A DNA stretch of 64,000 nt from Parvibaculum sp. (GTDB taxonomy: Bacteria > Pseudomonadota > Alphaproteobacteria > Parvibaculales > Parvibaculaceae), in contig NZ_JAHBYN010000001.1 of NCBI RefSeq assembly GCF_019635935.1, positions 806,001-870,000 of the forward strand. Direction: 5' to 3'. The notes under the pieces are model-generated. The model was not told the origin of the DNA. It worked only from the letters and a program-made list of their open reading frames with translations, and made no database searches. Position 1 is the stretch's first letter. Each line of letters opens with the position of its first letter. Below, piece after piece: positions 39,737 to 53,348 of the stretch. Both the position numbers and the translations under genes were made by a program.

Positions 39737-41131
39737 TTATACGGAGAATATCTTCCCCGGATTGAGGATGTTCCGCGGGTCGAGCGCCTGTTTGATGGCG
39801 CGCATGACGGCGACGGCTCCCCCATGCTCCGCTTCGAGGAACTTGATCTTGCCTTCGCCGATGCCGTGTTCGCCGGTCGAGGTGCCGCCGAGCGAAAGCG
39901 CGCGGGCGACCATGAGATCGTGAATACGTGTCGCTTCGGCAAGATCGCGCGGGTCTTCGGGGTCCATCAGCAGCAGCATGTGGAAATTGCCGTCGCCGAC
40001 ATGGCCGACAATCGGCGCTTGCAGGAACGAGGTTTCGAGATCGGCAAGCGTGCCCGAAATCGCTTCAGCGAGACGCGAGATCGGCACACAGACATCGGTC
40101 ACCATGCCCTTCTTGCCGGGTTGAAAGGCGAGCGCCGCGTAATAGGCATTGTGCCGCGCTTCCCAGAGCTTCGTCCGGTCTTCGGCTTTCGCTGCCCAGG
40201 CCGAAGCGCCGCCGCCATGTTCGCCGGCAATGGCCGCAAAGCGTTCGGCCTGCTCGGCGACGGAGGCCTCGGTGCCGTGAAACTCGACAAAGAGCGTCGG
40301 CACTTCGGCGAGCGAAAGTTTCGAATAGGCGTTGCAGGCGCGGATCGACAGCGGATCGAGAATTTCGATGCGCGCAATGGGAAGTCCCGACTGGATGGTT
40401 TCGATGACGGCATCGACCGCGCCTTCGAGCGTGGCGAAGGGGACGACGCCGAAACGGATCGCTTCCGGGATACCGTAGAGGCGCAGCGTCACCTCGGTGA
40501 CGATGCCGAGCGTGCCTTCCGAGCCGACCAGCAGCCGCGTCAGGTCGTAGCCGGCCGAGGATTTGCGCGCCCGCCCGCCGGTACGCACCACCGAGCCGTC
40601 GGCCATGACGGCGGTGAGGCCGAGCACGTTGTCGCGCATCGTGCCGTAGCGCACCGCATTGGTGCCGGACGCCCGAGTCGCCACCATGCCGCCGATGGTG
40701 GCGTCGGCGCCGGGATCGATGGGAAAGAAGAGCCCGGTGTCGCGGAGATATTCGTTGAGGGCTTTGCGCGTGACACCCGCCTCGACGCGGACATCGAGAT
40801 CTTCCGCGTTGACTTCGACGATGCGGTTCATCTGTGTGAGATCGAGCGATAACCCGCCATGCACCGCCGAGACATGACCTTCGAGCGAGGTGCCGGCGCC
40901 GAAGGGGATGATGGGGAGCCCGTGCGCGGCGCAGATGCGGACGATCGCCGCAACTTCATCGGTCGTTTGCGCGAAGGCAACGGCGTCCGGCGCGGCGACG
41001 GGATGCCAGCTCTCGTCGCGACCATGCGCCTCGCGCACCGCCGCCGCAGTCGTCAGGCGCGCGCCGAAAAGCGCGGCAAGTTCGCCGAGCGCCGCCGCCC
41101 TTCCGTCCGCGTCTTTCGCCGCTTTGCTCAT
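39737..41131 (-). CDS. FAD-linked oxidase of the D-lactate dehydrogenase/GlcD family
   Basis: A 464-residue flavoprotein that oxidises a 2-hydroxy acid. The FAD_binding_4 domain (about residues 45-185) holds PFGAGTSLEGH, GGMVATRASGTNAVRYG and SAGYDLTRLLVGSEGTLG. The C-terminal FAD-oxidase_C domain (about 215-460) carries VGHVGDGNFH and GEHGIGEGK with catalytic His residues. The closest well-known relatives are D-lactate dehydrogenase (cytochrome) and the glycolate oxidase subunit GlcD. With no glcE/glcF nearby, a D-lactate-type enzyme is more likely. The ATG at 41131 has AAGGA upstream. It diverges from the thioesterase gene. Confidence 0.87.
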   Translation of the reverse strand: MSKAAKDADGRAAALGELAALFGARLTTAAAVREAHGRDESWHPVAAPDAVAFAQTTDEVAAIVRICAAHGLPIIPFGAGTSLEGHVSAVHGGLSLDLTQMNRIVEVNAEDLDVRVEAGVTRKALNEYLRDTGLFFPIDPGADATIGGMVATRASGTNAVRYGTMRDNVLGLTAVMADGSVVRTGGRARKSSAGYDLTRLLVGSEGTLGIVTEVTLRLYGIPEAIRFGVVPFATLEGAVDAVIETIQSGLPIARIEILDPLSIRACNAYSKLSLAEVPTLFVEFHGTEASVAEQAERFAAIAGEHGGGASAWAAKAEDRTKLWEARHNAYYAALAFQPGKKGMVTDVCVPISRLAEAISGTLADLETSFLQAPIVGHVGDGNFHMLLLMDPEDPRDLAEATRIHDLMVARALSLGGTSTGEHGIGEGKIKFLEAEHGGAVAVMRAIKQALDPRNILNPGKIFSV

Positions 41132-41250
41132 GGCGCTGTCCTTGATCTTCGCGAGGGTCAGTCTAGCATACCACCAATTCGTCATCGCCCGCTTCAGGCG
41201 GGCCATGACGATTGAAAAAGAACGACAAACGACGGGAAACAGGAACGCCA

Positions 41251-41730
41251 ATGACCGGACAGCCGATGGAATGCCCGATCCGCAAGGTCGAGAAGCAATG
41301 GGTCGATCTCAATGGCCATATGAACATGGCTTATTACCATCTGGTGTTCGACGAGTCGCTCGACGTCGCCTTCTCCGCGCTCGGTATCGGCTGGGACTAC
41401 ACGCAGAAGGGCGAGGGTTCCTGCTTCACGGCGGAAGTGCATGTCTGCTATCTGGACGAGGTGAAGGAAGGCGACCCCTTGCGCGTCACCTATCAGATGC
41501 TCGACGCCGACGCGAAACGCATCCATGTCTTCGGCCATATGTATCACGCCGAAAAGGGCTATCTGGCCGCGACCTCGGAACAGATGTGCATCCATGTCGA
41601 CATGAAGTCCCGCCGCGCCTCTCCCTTCCCGCCCGAACAGCAGGCCCTGATCGCCGAAATGATGAAGGCGCATCAGGGCATGCCGCGCCCGGAACAGGCA
41701 GGGCGGGTCATCGGCATCAAGCGGAAGTAG
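41251..41730 (+). CDS. Hot-dog fold acyl-CoA thioesterase
   Basis: A 159-residue protein of the 4-hydroxybenzoyl-CoA thioesterase-like group. VDLNGHMNMAYYHLVFDESLD carries the central helix and an Asp-x-Asn-x-His-Met arrangement typical of the active site, followed by beta strands (CFTAEVHVCYLDEV, KRIHVFGHMYH). Substrate unknown, probably a fatty or aromatic acyl-CoA or carnitine ester. The ATG at 41251 has AGGA upstream. Confidence 0.82.
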   Translation: MTGQPMECPIRKVEKQWVDLNGHMNMAYYHLVFDESLDVAFSALGIGWDYTQKGEGSCFTAEVHVCYLDEVKEGDPLRVTYQMLDADAKRIHVFGHMYHAEKGYLAATSEQMCIHVDMKSRRASPFPPEQQALIAEMMKAHQGMPRPEQAGRVIGIKRK

Positions 41731-41767
41731 GGCATCGCCGGCCAACAACTGCTACAATGCCGGAATC

Positions 41768-44125
41768 ATGACCCCAGCCGACGATCCCTTCGACCTCGGG
41801 GCGATCCCCGAAGAAACGACTGCCCGTTCTTCAGCCAATATGGCGACCAGCGCGGCGGCGATGGCGGCCATGCGCCCGCCCTATCTCGAAGGGCTGAACG
41901 CCGAGCAGCGCGAGGCCGTGGAGGCGCTGGAGGGCCCGGTGCTGGTGCTGGCGGGCGCGGGCACCGGCAAGACGCGCGTGCTGACGACGCGGCTGGCGCA
42001 TCTGCTGGCGACCCGCAAGGCCTGGCCGAGCCAGATCCTCGCCGTCACCTTCACCAACAAGGCGGCGCGCGAAATGCAGCACCGCATCGGCATGCTCATC
42101 GGCGGCGCGGTGGAAGGCATGCAATGGCTCGGCACGTTTCACGCGCTGGGCGCGAAGATGCTGCGGCGCCACGCGGAGCTCGCGGGCCTGCGCTCCGACT
42201 TCACGATTCTCGATGCCGACGATCAGGTCCGCCTGATGAAACAGATCATCGTCGCGGAAAATATCGACGAGAAGCGCTGGCCGGCGCGGCAACTGGCGGC
42301 CTATATCGATGGCTGGAAGAACCGCGGGCTGACGCCCGACAAGGTGCCGGCCGGCGAGGCCCATGCTTTCGCCAACGGCAAGGGCGGCGAACTTTACGCG
42401 GCCTATCAGGCGCGGCTGAAGGTGCTGAACGCGGCCGATTTCGGCGACCTGCTGCTCGAAGTGCTGCGCATCTTCCAGGAACACCCGGAAGTGCTGGCCG
42501 AATGGCAGGAGCGCTTCAAGTACATGCTGGTCGACGAATATCAGGACACCAATGTCGCGCAATATCTGTGGCTCAGGCTGCTGGCGCAGAAGCACAAGAA
42601 TATTTGTTGCGTCGGCGACGACGACCAGTCGATCTATGGCTGGCGCGGCGCGGAGGTGGACAACATCCTGCGCTTCGAAAAGGATTTTCCGGGCGCGAAG
42701 GTGATCCGCCTCGAACGCAACTACCGCTCGACCGCGAATATCCTCGGCGCGGCCTCGGGGCTGATCGCCGCCAACGAGCAACGCCTCGGCAAGACGCTGT
42801 GGACCGAAGCCAACGACAATGAGGGCGAGAAGATCAAGGTCGCCTCCTATTGGGACGGCGAGGAGGAAGCCCGCGCCGTGGCCGAGGAAGCCGAGCAGTT
42901 GCAGCGCGGGGGGCACCTGTTGCGCGAAATGGCGATCCTGGTGCGCGCCTCCTTCCAGATGCGCGAATTCGAAGACCGCTTCATCAATCTCGGTATTCCC
43001 TATCGCGTGGTCGGCGGCCCGCGCTTCTACGAGCGCGCCGAAATCCGCGACGCCAACGCCTATCTGCGCCTGATCGCGCAGGGCGACGACGACCTCGCCT
43101 TCGAGCGCATCGTCAACAAGCCGCGGCGCGGCCTTGGCGACGTCGCGCTACAGACAATCCACCGCCTCGCCCGCGCCGAAGGCATTTCGCTGTTGCGCGC
43201 CGCGAAAATGCTGGTGACGTCCGAAGAGCTGAAGCCCGCCGCGCGGCGCGCGCTGGCCGGCTTCGTCGAAATGGTCGAACGCTGGCGGGCGCTGGTGCCC
43301 GGCATGCCGCATACCGAGCTTGCCGAAATCGTGCTCGATGAATCCGGCTATACCGAGATGTGGCAGAACGACAAATCGGCGGATGCGCCGGGCAAGCTCG
43401 AAAACCTGAAGGAACTGATCCGCTCGATGGAGCATCACGAAACGCTGGCGGGCTATCTCGAACATATTTCGCTGGTGATGGAAATCGAGCAGAACGACAC
43501 CGCCGACAAGATCAACCTGATGACGCTGCACAGCGCCAAGGGCCTCGAATTCGACACGGTGTTCCTGCCCGGCTGGGAAGAGGGATTGTTCCCGCATCAG
43601 CGCGCGCTGGACGAGAACGGGCTGGCGGGGCTCGAGGAGGAACGTCGGCTGGCCTATGTCGGCATCACGCGCGCAAAGCATCGCGCCTATATTTCCTTTG
43701 CCGCCAACCGCCGCATCCATGCGCTGTGGCAGTCGTCCCTGCCCTCGCGCTTCATCGACGAACTGCCGAAGCATCATGTCGAAGTGACCGAAAGCGCGAT
43801 GGCGGGCGCGAGCTACCAGAATTACGGCCAGAGCCGCTTCGCGCAGGATTTCGCCCGCGACAGCAACTACACAAGCCCCGGCTGGCGCCGCGCGAAGGAA
43901 AACGCCGAGGCGGCGTCGCGCGTCCGCCCGCCCGCCTATGAGACCCATGCCGATCTGGTGGCGACCAGCGACCCGGCGGCCGCCAGCTACAACACCGGCG
44001 AGCGCGTCTTTCATCAGAAATTCGGCTATGGCGAAGTGATCTCGATCGACGGCAACAAGCTGACGGTCGATTTCGACAAGGCGGGCCGCAAGAAGGTGAT
44101 CGACAGTTTCCTGGAGCGGGTGTGA
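41768..44125 (+). CDS. uvrD: DNA helicase UvrD/PcrA (superfamily 1)
   Basis: A 785-residue 3'-5' helicase for nucleotide excision repair, mismatch repair and clearing recombinase filaments. The motifs appear in order: Q-motif region LNAEQREAV, Walker A AGAGTGKT (about residues 61-68), FTNKAAREM, motif II VDEYQDTN, motif III GDDDQSIYGWRGA, motif IV LERNYRS, motif V LMTLHSAKGLEFD and motif VI LAYVGITRAKH. A C-terminal Tudor-like segment (about 735-780, VFHQKFGYGEVISIDG) is the RNA-polymerase-binding region known in PcrA/UvrD. Length is normal with an Ala-rich N-terminal extension. Confidence 0.93.
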   Translation: MTPADDPFDLGAIPEETTARSSANMATSAAAMAAMRPPYLEGLNAEQREAVEALEGPVLVLAGAGTGKTRVLTTRLAHLLATRKAWPSQILAVTFTNKAAREMQHRIGMLIGGAVEGMQWLGTFHALGAKMLRRHAELAGLRSDFTILDADDQVRLMKQIIVAENIDEKRWPARQLAAYIDGWKNRGLTPDKVPAGEAHAFANGKGGELYAAYQARLKVLNAADFGDLLLEVLRIFQEHPEVLAEWQERFKYMLVDEYQDTNVAQYLWLRLLAQKHKNICCVGDDDQSIYGWRGAEVDNILRFEKDFPGAKVIRLERNYRSTANILGAASGLIAANEQRLGKTLWTEANDNEGEKIKVASYWDGEEEARAVAEEAEQLQRGGHLLREMAILVRASFQMREFEDRFINLGIPYRVVGGPRFYERAEIRDANAYLRLIAQGDDDLAFERIVNKPRRGLGDVALQTIHRLARAEGISLLRAAKMLVTSEELKPAARRALAGFVEMVERWRALVPGMPHTELAEIVLDESGYTEMWQNDKSADAPGKLENLKELIRSMEHHETLAGYLEHISLVMEIEQNDTADKINLMTLHSAKGLEFDTVFLPGWEEGLFPHQRALDENGLAGLEEERRLAYVGITRAKHRAYISFAANRRIHALWQSSLPSRFIDELPKHHVEVTESAMAGASYQNYGQSRFAQDFARDSNYTSPGWRRAKENAEAASRVRPPAYETHADLVATSDPAAASYNTGERVFHQKFGYGEVISIDGNKLTVDFDKAGRKKVIDSFLERV

Positions 44126-44168
44126 GGGCGTGACTGCGTTCGCAACGACATCTGCCGGATACACAATT

Positions 44169-44258
44169 GTCATCCCGGCGAAAGCCGGGATCCATGTGCC
44201 TCGCGGCACAACACGGGTTATCGAACCGCTCATGGACCCCGGCTTTCGCCGGGGTGAC
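44169..44258. repeat. Extragenic palindromic repeat between uvrD and prmA
   Basis: Two inverted halves: GTCATCCCGGCGAAAGCCGGGATCC at the left, and at the right the complement pattern with CCCCGGCTTTCGCCGGGGTGAC, about 40 bases apart. Each half is itself a hairpin (CCCGGC-GAAA-GCCGGG). It resembles dispersed palindromic elements common between genes in alphaproteobacteria. It may act as a bidirectional terminator or mRNA stabiliser. Only one copy is seen in this window. Confidence 0.75.
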
Positions 44259-44293
44259 ACTGAAGTTGCTGCAGTAGCGGCGGCAAACGCACC

Positions 44294-45229
44294 ATGACCA
44301 CCCCGCTCTGGAAATTCTCTTTCATCGTGCCCTACGAGGCGGCCGACGCCTTCTCCGACGCGCTGGAAGCCGCGATCTGGCCGGAGGCGCTTTCGATTTC
44401 GACGCTGGAGGCGGAGCCCGGTTCGTCGCCGCTGGTCAAAACCGCGTCGGACTGGAACGAGGTCGAGGCGCATGGGCGCTGGCGCGTCGAGGCGCTTTAC
44501 GACGAAAGGCCCGACGAGGCTGCGCTGCGCGTGCTGCTGGCCGCACCTGAAGGCGCGACCGGCGCCAAGGCCGACAACCTGCGCATCGAGCCGCTGCCCG
44601 ACGCCGACTGGGTGGCGAAATCGCTGGAGGGGCTGGCACCGGTGCGCGCCGGACGCTTTTTCGTCTTCGGCCGCCACGACGCCGACAAGGTGCCGGCGGC
44701 ATGCATCCCCATCGAGGTCGAGGCCAATCAGGCCTTCGGCACCGGCCACCACGCGACGACGGCGGGCTGCCTTGAATATATTTCCGAACTCATCGACGAA
44801 CGCCCGCCTGTCCACGCGCTCGACATCGGCACCGGCACCGGGCTGCTCGCCATCGCCCTCGCAAAGGCGACCCGCCGCGCGGTGCTGGCCTCCGACATCG
44901 ACCCGGTCGCGGTCGAAGTGGCGCGAGCCAATGCGCAGGCAAACGGCGTCGGCCCATGGGTGACGGCGGTGACGGCGGCGGGCTTCGACCATCCGGCGCT
45001 GGCCGCCCGCGCGCCCTACGACCTGATCGTCGCCAATATCCTCGCCCGGCCGCTGGTGCGCCTCGCGCCGGCTTTCGGCCGGCATCTGGCGGCGGGCGGC
45101 ACGCTGATCCTGTCGGGCCTGCTCGGGACGCAGGAAAACATGGTGACGAGCGCCATGACCATGCAGGGCCTGCGGCTCGTCTCGCGCAAGCCGAAGGGCG
45201 ATTGGGTGACGTTGCGGATGCGGGGGTGA
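44294..45229 (+). CDS. prmA: Ribosomal protein L11 methyltransferase
   Basis: A 311-residue S-adenosylmethionine methyltransferase that trimethylates ribosomal protein L11. An N-terminal substrate-recognition domain (about residues 1-100) is joined to a Rossmann domain with QAFGTGHHATTAGCLE (about 150-165), motif I DIGTGTGLLAIALAKA and the PrmA-typical post-motif VANILARPLVRLAP. The N-terminal domain is divergent, as usual in alphaproteobacteria. The ATG at 44294 lies just after the palindromic repeat. Confidence 0.87.
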   Translation: MTTPLWKFSFIVPYEAADAFSDALEAAIWPEALSISTLEAEPGSSPLVKTASDWNEVEAHGRWRVEALYDERPDEAALRVLLAAPEGATGAKADNLRIEPLPDADWVAKSLEGLAPVRAGRFFVFGRHDADKVPAACIPIEVEANQAFGTGHHATTAGCLEYISELIDERPPVHALDIGTGTGLLAIALAKATRRAVLASDIDPVAVEVARANAQANGVGPWVTAVTAAGFDHPALAARAPYDLIVANILARPLVRLAPAFGRHLAAGGTLILSGLLGTQENMVTSAMTMQGLRLVSRKPKGDWVTLRMRG

Positions 45230-45271
45230 CCCCCCATTGCCCCGCCCCCCGGCGCAACTTACATTCATTCC

Positions 45272-47086
45272 ATGTTCCAGACCTTCGACGACACGGCGAA
45301 CCCCTCCCTCGGCATCGAACGCGCCGCGCGGCTGCGCGCCGAGCTGAAGCGGCGCGGGCTCGACGGATTTCTCATTCCCCGCGCCGACGAGCATCAGGGC
45401 GAATATGTGCCGGCCCATGCCGAACGGCTGCGCTGGCTGACCGGTTTCAACGGTTCGGCGGGGCTTGCCATCGTGCTGATGGACAAGGCGGCGATCTTTA
45501 TCGACGGGCGCTACACGCTGCAGGTGCGGGCGCAGGTCGACATCGACACGTTTGAGCCGCAGCACCTGATCGAGGAGCCGCCGTCGCGATGGATCGAGGA
45601 AAACCTCCCGAAAGGCGCCAGGCTCGCCTACGACCCGTGGCTGCACACGATCGACGCGGTGGCCCGGCTCGGAAAGGCCGCGGAGAAGGCCGGCGGCTTG
45701 CTGGTGCCGGTGGACAGCAATCCGCTCGACACGATCTGGACCGACCAGCCCGACGCGCCGACGGCGAAGGTCGCGCCGCATCCGCTCGACTATGCGGGCG
45801 AAGCGGCATCCGACAAGATCAAGCGGCTGGCATCCGACCTGATGAGCACGGATGCCGACGCCGCGATGCTGACCATGCCGGATTCGATTGCCTGGCTTTT
45901 CAACATCCGGGGCGCCGACGTGCCGCACACGCCGCTGCCGCTCTCCTTCGCGCTGCTGCATGAAGACGGCCACGCCGAACTCTTCATCGACGAGCGGAAG
46001 CTCGACGACACGGCACGCGCGCATCTCGGCAATATCGTGACGGTCAGGCCACGCGACGACCTGGGGCCGGCGCTGGACGAACTCGGCCGCAAGAAAAAGA
46101 CCGTGCTGGTCGATCCCGCGACCTGCGCCTCATGGATCGACGACCGGCTGCGCTCAGCCGGCGCCGAAGTGAAGCGCGGTACCGACCCTTGCGAATTGCC
46201 GAAGGCCTGCAAGAACGAGGCGGAAGTGGCCGGCACCCGCGCCGCGCATCTGCGCGACGGGCGGGCGCTGACGAAATTCCTCGCCTGGCTGGCGCGCGAG
46301 GCACCGAAGGGCAAGGTCGACGAGATCGAGGCCGCGCAACGGCTCGAAGGTTTCCGCTCGGCAACCGGCGAATTGAAGGATCTGAGCTTCGACACGATTT
46401 CGGGCGCCGGCGCCAATGGCGCCATCGTTCATTATCGTGTGACCGAGGGCACCAACATGCCCTTGAAGCCCGGCGAACTCTTTCTGGTGGACTCCGGCGC
46501 GCAATATATGGACGGCACCACCGACGTGACGCGCACGGTGGCAATCGGCACCCCGGACGCCGAGCAGCGCAACCGCTTCACCCGCGTGCTGAAAGGCCAT
46601 ATCGGCATCGCGACCGCCCGCTTCCCCGAAGGCACGTCCGGCGCGCAGCTCGACGCCTTCGCGCGCATGGCCTTGTGGAAGTCCGGCCTCGACTACGATC
46701 ACGGCACCGGCCACGGCGTCGGCTCCTATCTGTCCGTACACGAAGGGCCGCAACGCATATCGAAAATGGGACATCAGCCGCTGAAGCCCGGCATGATCGT
46801 TTCGAACGAGCCCGGCTACTACAAGCCCGGCGGCTACGGCATCCGCATCGAAAATCTCTGCGTGGTGACGCCGCCCGCGCCTATCGACGGCGGCGAGCGC
46901 ATGATGATGGGCTTCGAAACGCTGACGCTGGCGCCCATCGACCTCGCGCTGGTGGAAAAGAGCCTGCTGACCGGCGAAGAAGTCGAATGGCTCAACGCCT
47001 ATCACGCCCGCGTGCGCGGCGCGCTGGCGGACGGGCTCGACGCGGAAACGAAAGCCTGGCTCGAAGAGGCGACGCGGGCGATTTAA
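45272..47086 (+). CDS. pepP: Xaa-Pro aminopeptidase (M24B), three-domain form
   Basis: A 604-residue metallopeptidase that removes N-terminal residues before proline. Two creatinase-like N-terminal domains (about residues 10-150 and 160-310) precede the pita-bread catalytic domain (about 320-540). Metal ligands are visible: Asp in LVDSGAQYMDG and TTDVTRT, His in HGTGHGVGSYLSVHEGP, Glu in SNEPGYYKPGGYGIRIEN and a final Glu in MGFETLTLAP. A C-terminal extra domain (about 545-604) fits the cytosolic APP1-type length. Confidence 0.9.
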   Translation: MFQTFDDTANPSLGIERAARLRAELKRRGLDGFLIPRADEHQGEYVPAHAERLRWLTGFNGSAGLAIVLMDKAAIFIDGRYTLQVRAQVDIDTFEPQHLIEEPPSRWIEENLPKGARLAYDPWLHTIDAVARLGKAAEKAGGLLVPVDSNPLDTIWTDQPDAPTAKVAPHPLDYAGEAASDKIKRLASDLMSTDADAAMLTMPDSIAWLFNIRGADVPHTPLPLSFALLHEDGHAELFIDERKLDDTARAHLGNIVTVRPRDDLGPALDELGRKKKTVLVDPATCASWIDDRLRSAGAEVKRGTDPCELPKACKNEAEVAGTRAAHLRDGRALTKFLAWLAREAPKGKVDEIEAAQRLEGFRSATGELKDLSFDTISGAGANGAIVHYRVTEGTNMPLKPGELFLVDSGAQYMDGTTDVTRTVAIGTPDAEQRNRFTRVLKGHIGIATARFPEGTSGAQLDAFARMALWKSGLDYDHGTGHGVGSYLSVHEGPQRISKMGHQPLKPGMIVSNEPGYYKPGGYGIRIENLCVVTPPAPIDGGERMMMGFETLTLAPIDLALVEKSLLTGEEVEWLNAYHARVRGALADGLDAETKAWLEEATRAI

Positions 47087-47090
47087 ACGC

Positions 47091-48323
47091 TCAGCCGCGA
47101 CCGGCGCGCAAGCCCTGCCTCAGCTTCAGCGGCAGGCGCGCGTAAAGCGTCTTGAGTGCGGGGCGCAGATGCGCGGCGTAGAACCACGACGCGTAGCCCG
47201 GCCAATCCAGCACCAGCCCATAGTCGCGCACTTTGACGCGGCGGTTCGACCAGGCGAGCTTGTAGTCGTCGGCGGGCGGCAACGGATCGTATTCGCCGAC
47301 ATCCGCCGCCTCGACGCAAGAGCGGATCGTCAGTTCGGTGACGACGAAGCCGGGGCTGTGTTTGGCGAAGTCCGGCGAGAAAGCGCCCATGAAAGCGTAA
47401 TGGACGCCGCCATGCCGGAAGCCGACTTCGATGGCGGCCGTCTCCCCGCCGACCGCGAGATGCGAGACGACGAGGCCGGAGCGCAAGCGCGCATCGCCCG
47501 CCAGTTCCGTCAGGCAGGCTTCGAGCCGCGCGTCGATGAAGGCGCGGCCGAAATGGCCCTGCCGGTCGAGCCAGGCGCGCTTGAAGCCGAAGGCGGCGGC
47601 GACCAGCGCCTGAGCTTGTTCGCCCGGTTCGACCATTTCGAAGTCCATGCCGCCCATGCTTTCGAACTTGCGGATGCGCTTGGCGTTGCGCTTCGCCTGC
47701 GGCCAGCCCGCTTTCGCGAAAACCTCGGCATTTTCAAACGTCGAATGATCGAGCGCCGGCGCTTCCTGCGTCGGCCCGATCTTGCGGCCGCGACTGCCCG
47801 CCCAGCGCGCAACCGCGCTGTCGGCGCGCACGCCGCAGAGATGCAGAAAGGATGCGTCGCCCCAGGCGCCGATTTCGCGGAAGGCCATTTCGATCCAGCG
47901 GTCGCGCTCCGGCCCCGCTTCGACGACGACATCGCCATATTGTCCGATCGGATCGCCGGCCCATGTGGCGACGCAGCCGAAGGCCCGCCGCGACACCGCC
48001 AGCGGCCAGACCAGCACCAGCCGCCCGTTCTTGCGCAGCGTGACGACGCGCAGGCCCGTATCCGCGTCGCAGAAATGCCGCGCCCAGACGAGGTGGAGGT
48101 CGCAAGCCTGAAAGGCCGTCGCGCTGGCCGCGGCGCGCGCCTCGAGCGCCCGCCATTCCGGCGCCAGCGCCTCGACGGCCTCGGGGCGCCTCAGCGTCGT
48201 CACGGCAATGTCCGGCGACGGCGCCTCGACGCGCTCATCCGCCGTCGCGGTGCCGATCAGGCCCGCGGCATAGAGCAGCTGGTCGAGTAGCAATCCCTCC
48301 TGCAGGATCAACAAGGCTTCCAT
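47091..48323 (-). CDS. GNAT-type acetyltransferase (BcsL/CelD-like)
   Basis: A 410-residue protein. It matches the layout of the CelD/BcsL_N and Acetyltransf_6 proteins: a first half with VEALAPEWRALEARA and a second half with the acetyl-CoA fold (FEMVEPGEQAQALV, SHLAVGGETAAIEVGFRHGGVHYAFMGAFSPDFAKHSPG). These are often linked to exopolysaccharide or cellulose loci, but no such genes adjoin it. Substrate unknown. Its 3' end meets the pepP end 4 bases away (convergent). GGGGA lies upstream of the ATG. Confidence 0.75.
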   Translation of the reverse strand: MEALLILQEGLLLDQLLYAAGLIGTATADERVEAPSPDIAVTTLRRPEAVEALAPEWRALEARAAASATAFQACDLHLVWARHFCDADTGLRVVTLRKNGRLVLVWPLAVSRRAFGCVATWAGDPIGQYGDVVVEAGPERDRWIEMAFREIGAWGDASFLHLCGVRADSAVARWAGSRGRKIGPTQEAPALDHSTFENAEVFAKAGWPQAKRNAKRIRKFESMGGMDFEMVEPGEQAQALVAAAFGFKRAWLDRQGHFGRAFIDARLEACLTELAGDARLRSGLVVSHLAVGGETAAIEVGFRHGGVHYAFMGAFSPDFAKHSPGFVVTELTIRSCVEAADVGEYDPLPPADDYKLAWSNRRVKVRDYGLVLDWPGYASWFYAAHLRPALKTLYARLPLKLRQGLRAGRG

Positions 48324-48435
48324 GAAATCCCCAAACGCGCGCGGCCGGACCCCGGCATTGGCGCCGGGAACGGCAAACAGCGGATTTTCGCCCGGATTTG
48401 GTTAAGAACGGTTGACCGGCGCGGCCGAAAAAGGC

Positions 48436-52274
<3,839 letters not shown>

Positions 52275-52295
52275 CAAACGCGCCTTATGGCTGAA

Positions 52296-53159
52296 TTAGA
52301 AGACCGATGTGACCGACTGCCACGCCCTGCTGATCCAGGAGTCCGTGTTCTCGACCGGCTCGAGGCCGTAGCCAGCGAGCAGCGCATAGCTGTCCTCGTA
52401 CCAGTCGCTGCCGGGATAGTTGTAACCGAGGATCGCCGCCGCCGTCTGTGCTTCGGTCTGGATCCCGAGCGCCAGATAGGCTTCGGTCAGGCGCTCCAGC
52501 GCCTCCGGCGTATGGGTCGTCGTCTGATACTTCTCGACGACGACGCGGAAACGATTGATCGCCGCGATGTAGTCGTGCCGCTTGAGATAGTAGCGCCCGA
52601 TCTCCATTTCCTTGCCGGCCAGATGGTCTTGCGCCAGTTCGACTTTCAGCCGCGCATCGCGCGCATATTCGCTGGCCGGAAAGCGGCGCAGCAGTTCGGT
52701 GAAAGCCGCCACCGCATTCTCGGTCATCTTCTGGTCGCGGCCGACGTCGGAAATCTGTTCGTAGTAGCTGAGGCCGATCAGGTAGTAGGCGTAGGGAACG
52801 TCCCGGTTTCCGGGATGCAGCGCGATGAAGCGCTGCGCGTTGAGGATGGCCTCGTCGTACTGGTTGACCTGGTAGTTGGCATAGGCGCTCATCAGCATCG
52901 AGCGGCGCGCCCATTCCGAATAGGGGTGCTGGCGCTCGACTTCGTCGAACTCCTTGGCCGCCGGGTGATACCGGCCATCCGCCATCAGGTCCATCGCCTT
53001 GTTGTAGATCTGCTCGACCGCGCGTTCTTCATAGGGAACCTCGTCGCTGGCGCAGCCGCCAAGTACGGCGATGGCGAACGCGGCGGCAACGGCAAGTGCG
53101 CGGCGGGAGGCAAGCGGGCGGGCAGAAATCATGCGGGCAACGTCCATTTCGTTCGGCAT
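52296..53159 (-). CDS. bamD: Outer-membrane assembly factor BamD
   Basis: A 287-residue lipoprotein of the BAM complex that inserts outer-membrane beta-barrels. A lipobox VLGGC puts the lipidated Cys at residue 36. About five TPR-like repeats follow (about 45-245), with YNKAMDLMADGRYHPAAKEF and HPYSEWARRSMLMSAYANYQ. The start is uncertain: 53159 has a weak site, and downstream ATGs at 53147 and 53132 would also keep the lipobox. The gene lies between lpxC and recN, as in many alphaproteobacteria. Confidence 0.9.
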   Translation of the reverse strand: MPNEMDVARMISARPLASRRALAVAAAFAIAVLGGCASDEVPYEERAVEQIYNKAMDLMADGRYHPAAKEFDEVERQHPYSEWARRSMLMSAYANYQVNQYDEAILNAQRFIALHPGNRDVPYAYYLIGLSYYEQISDVGRDQKMTENAVAAFTELLRRFPASEYARDARLKVELAQDHLAGKEMEIGRYYLKRHDYIAAINRFRVVVEKYQTTTHTPEALERLTEAYLALGIQTEAQTAAAILGYNYPGSDWYEDSYALLAGYGLEPVENTDSWISRAWQSVTSVF

Positions 53160-53288
53160 TCCGGAAGGCTGCGCCGCAAGGCGCGATTCGACCGGTGCGG
53201 GGAAAAATCCCTGCCTGTTTCTATCTCAAGAAGCGTTGAGTGACCATAGCGGGCAGGCGCCCGATCCGGCAAGCCGCGGCGCGCGAAA

Positions 53289-53306
53289 GGGCCCGAATCC
53301 GGGCCC
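53289..53306 (-). terminator. Possible terminator hairpin downstream of lpxC
   Basis: A perfect stem GGGCCCG-AATC-CGGGCCC, 43 bases past the lpxC stop in the minus direction, followed by TTTC. The T run is short, so termination is likely but not certain; bamD may have its own promoter just below. Confidence 0.45.
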
Positions 53307-53348
53307 CTTCAGGCTTGTCTGTCGAGGTGTGTCCGGAAAGGCCGGCGC

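Noticed and set aside
43148..46024. Minus-strand open frame of 958 codons opposite uvrD, prmA and pepP
   Set aside because: The plus-strand genes carry complete family motifs. This frame crosses the extragenic palindrome and has no motif of its own.
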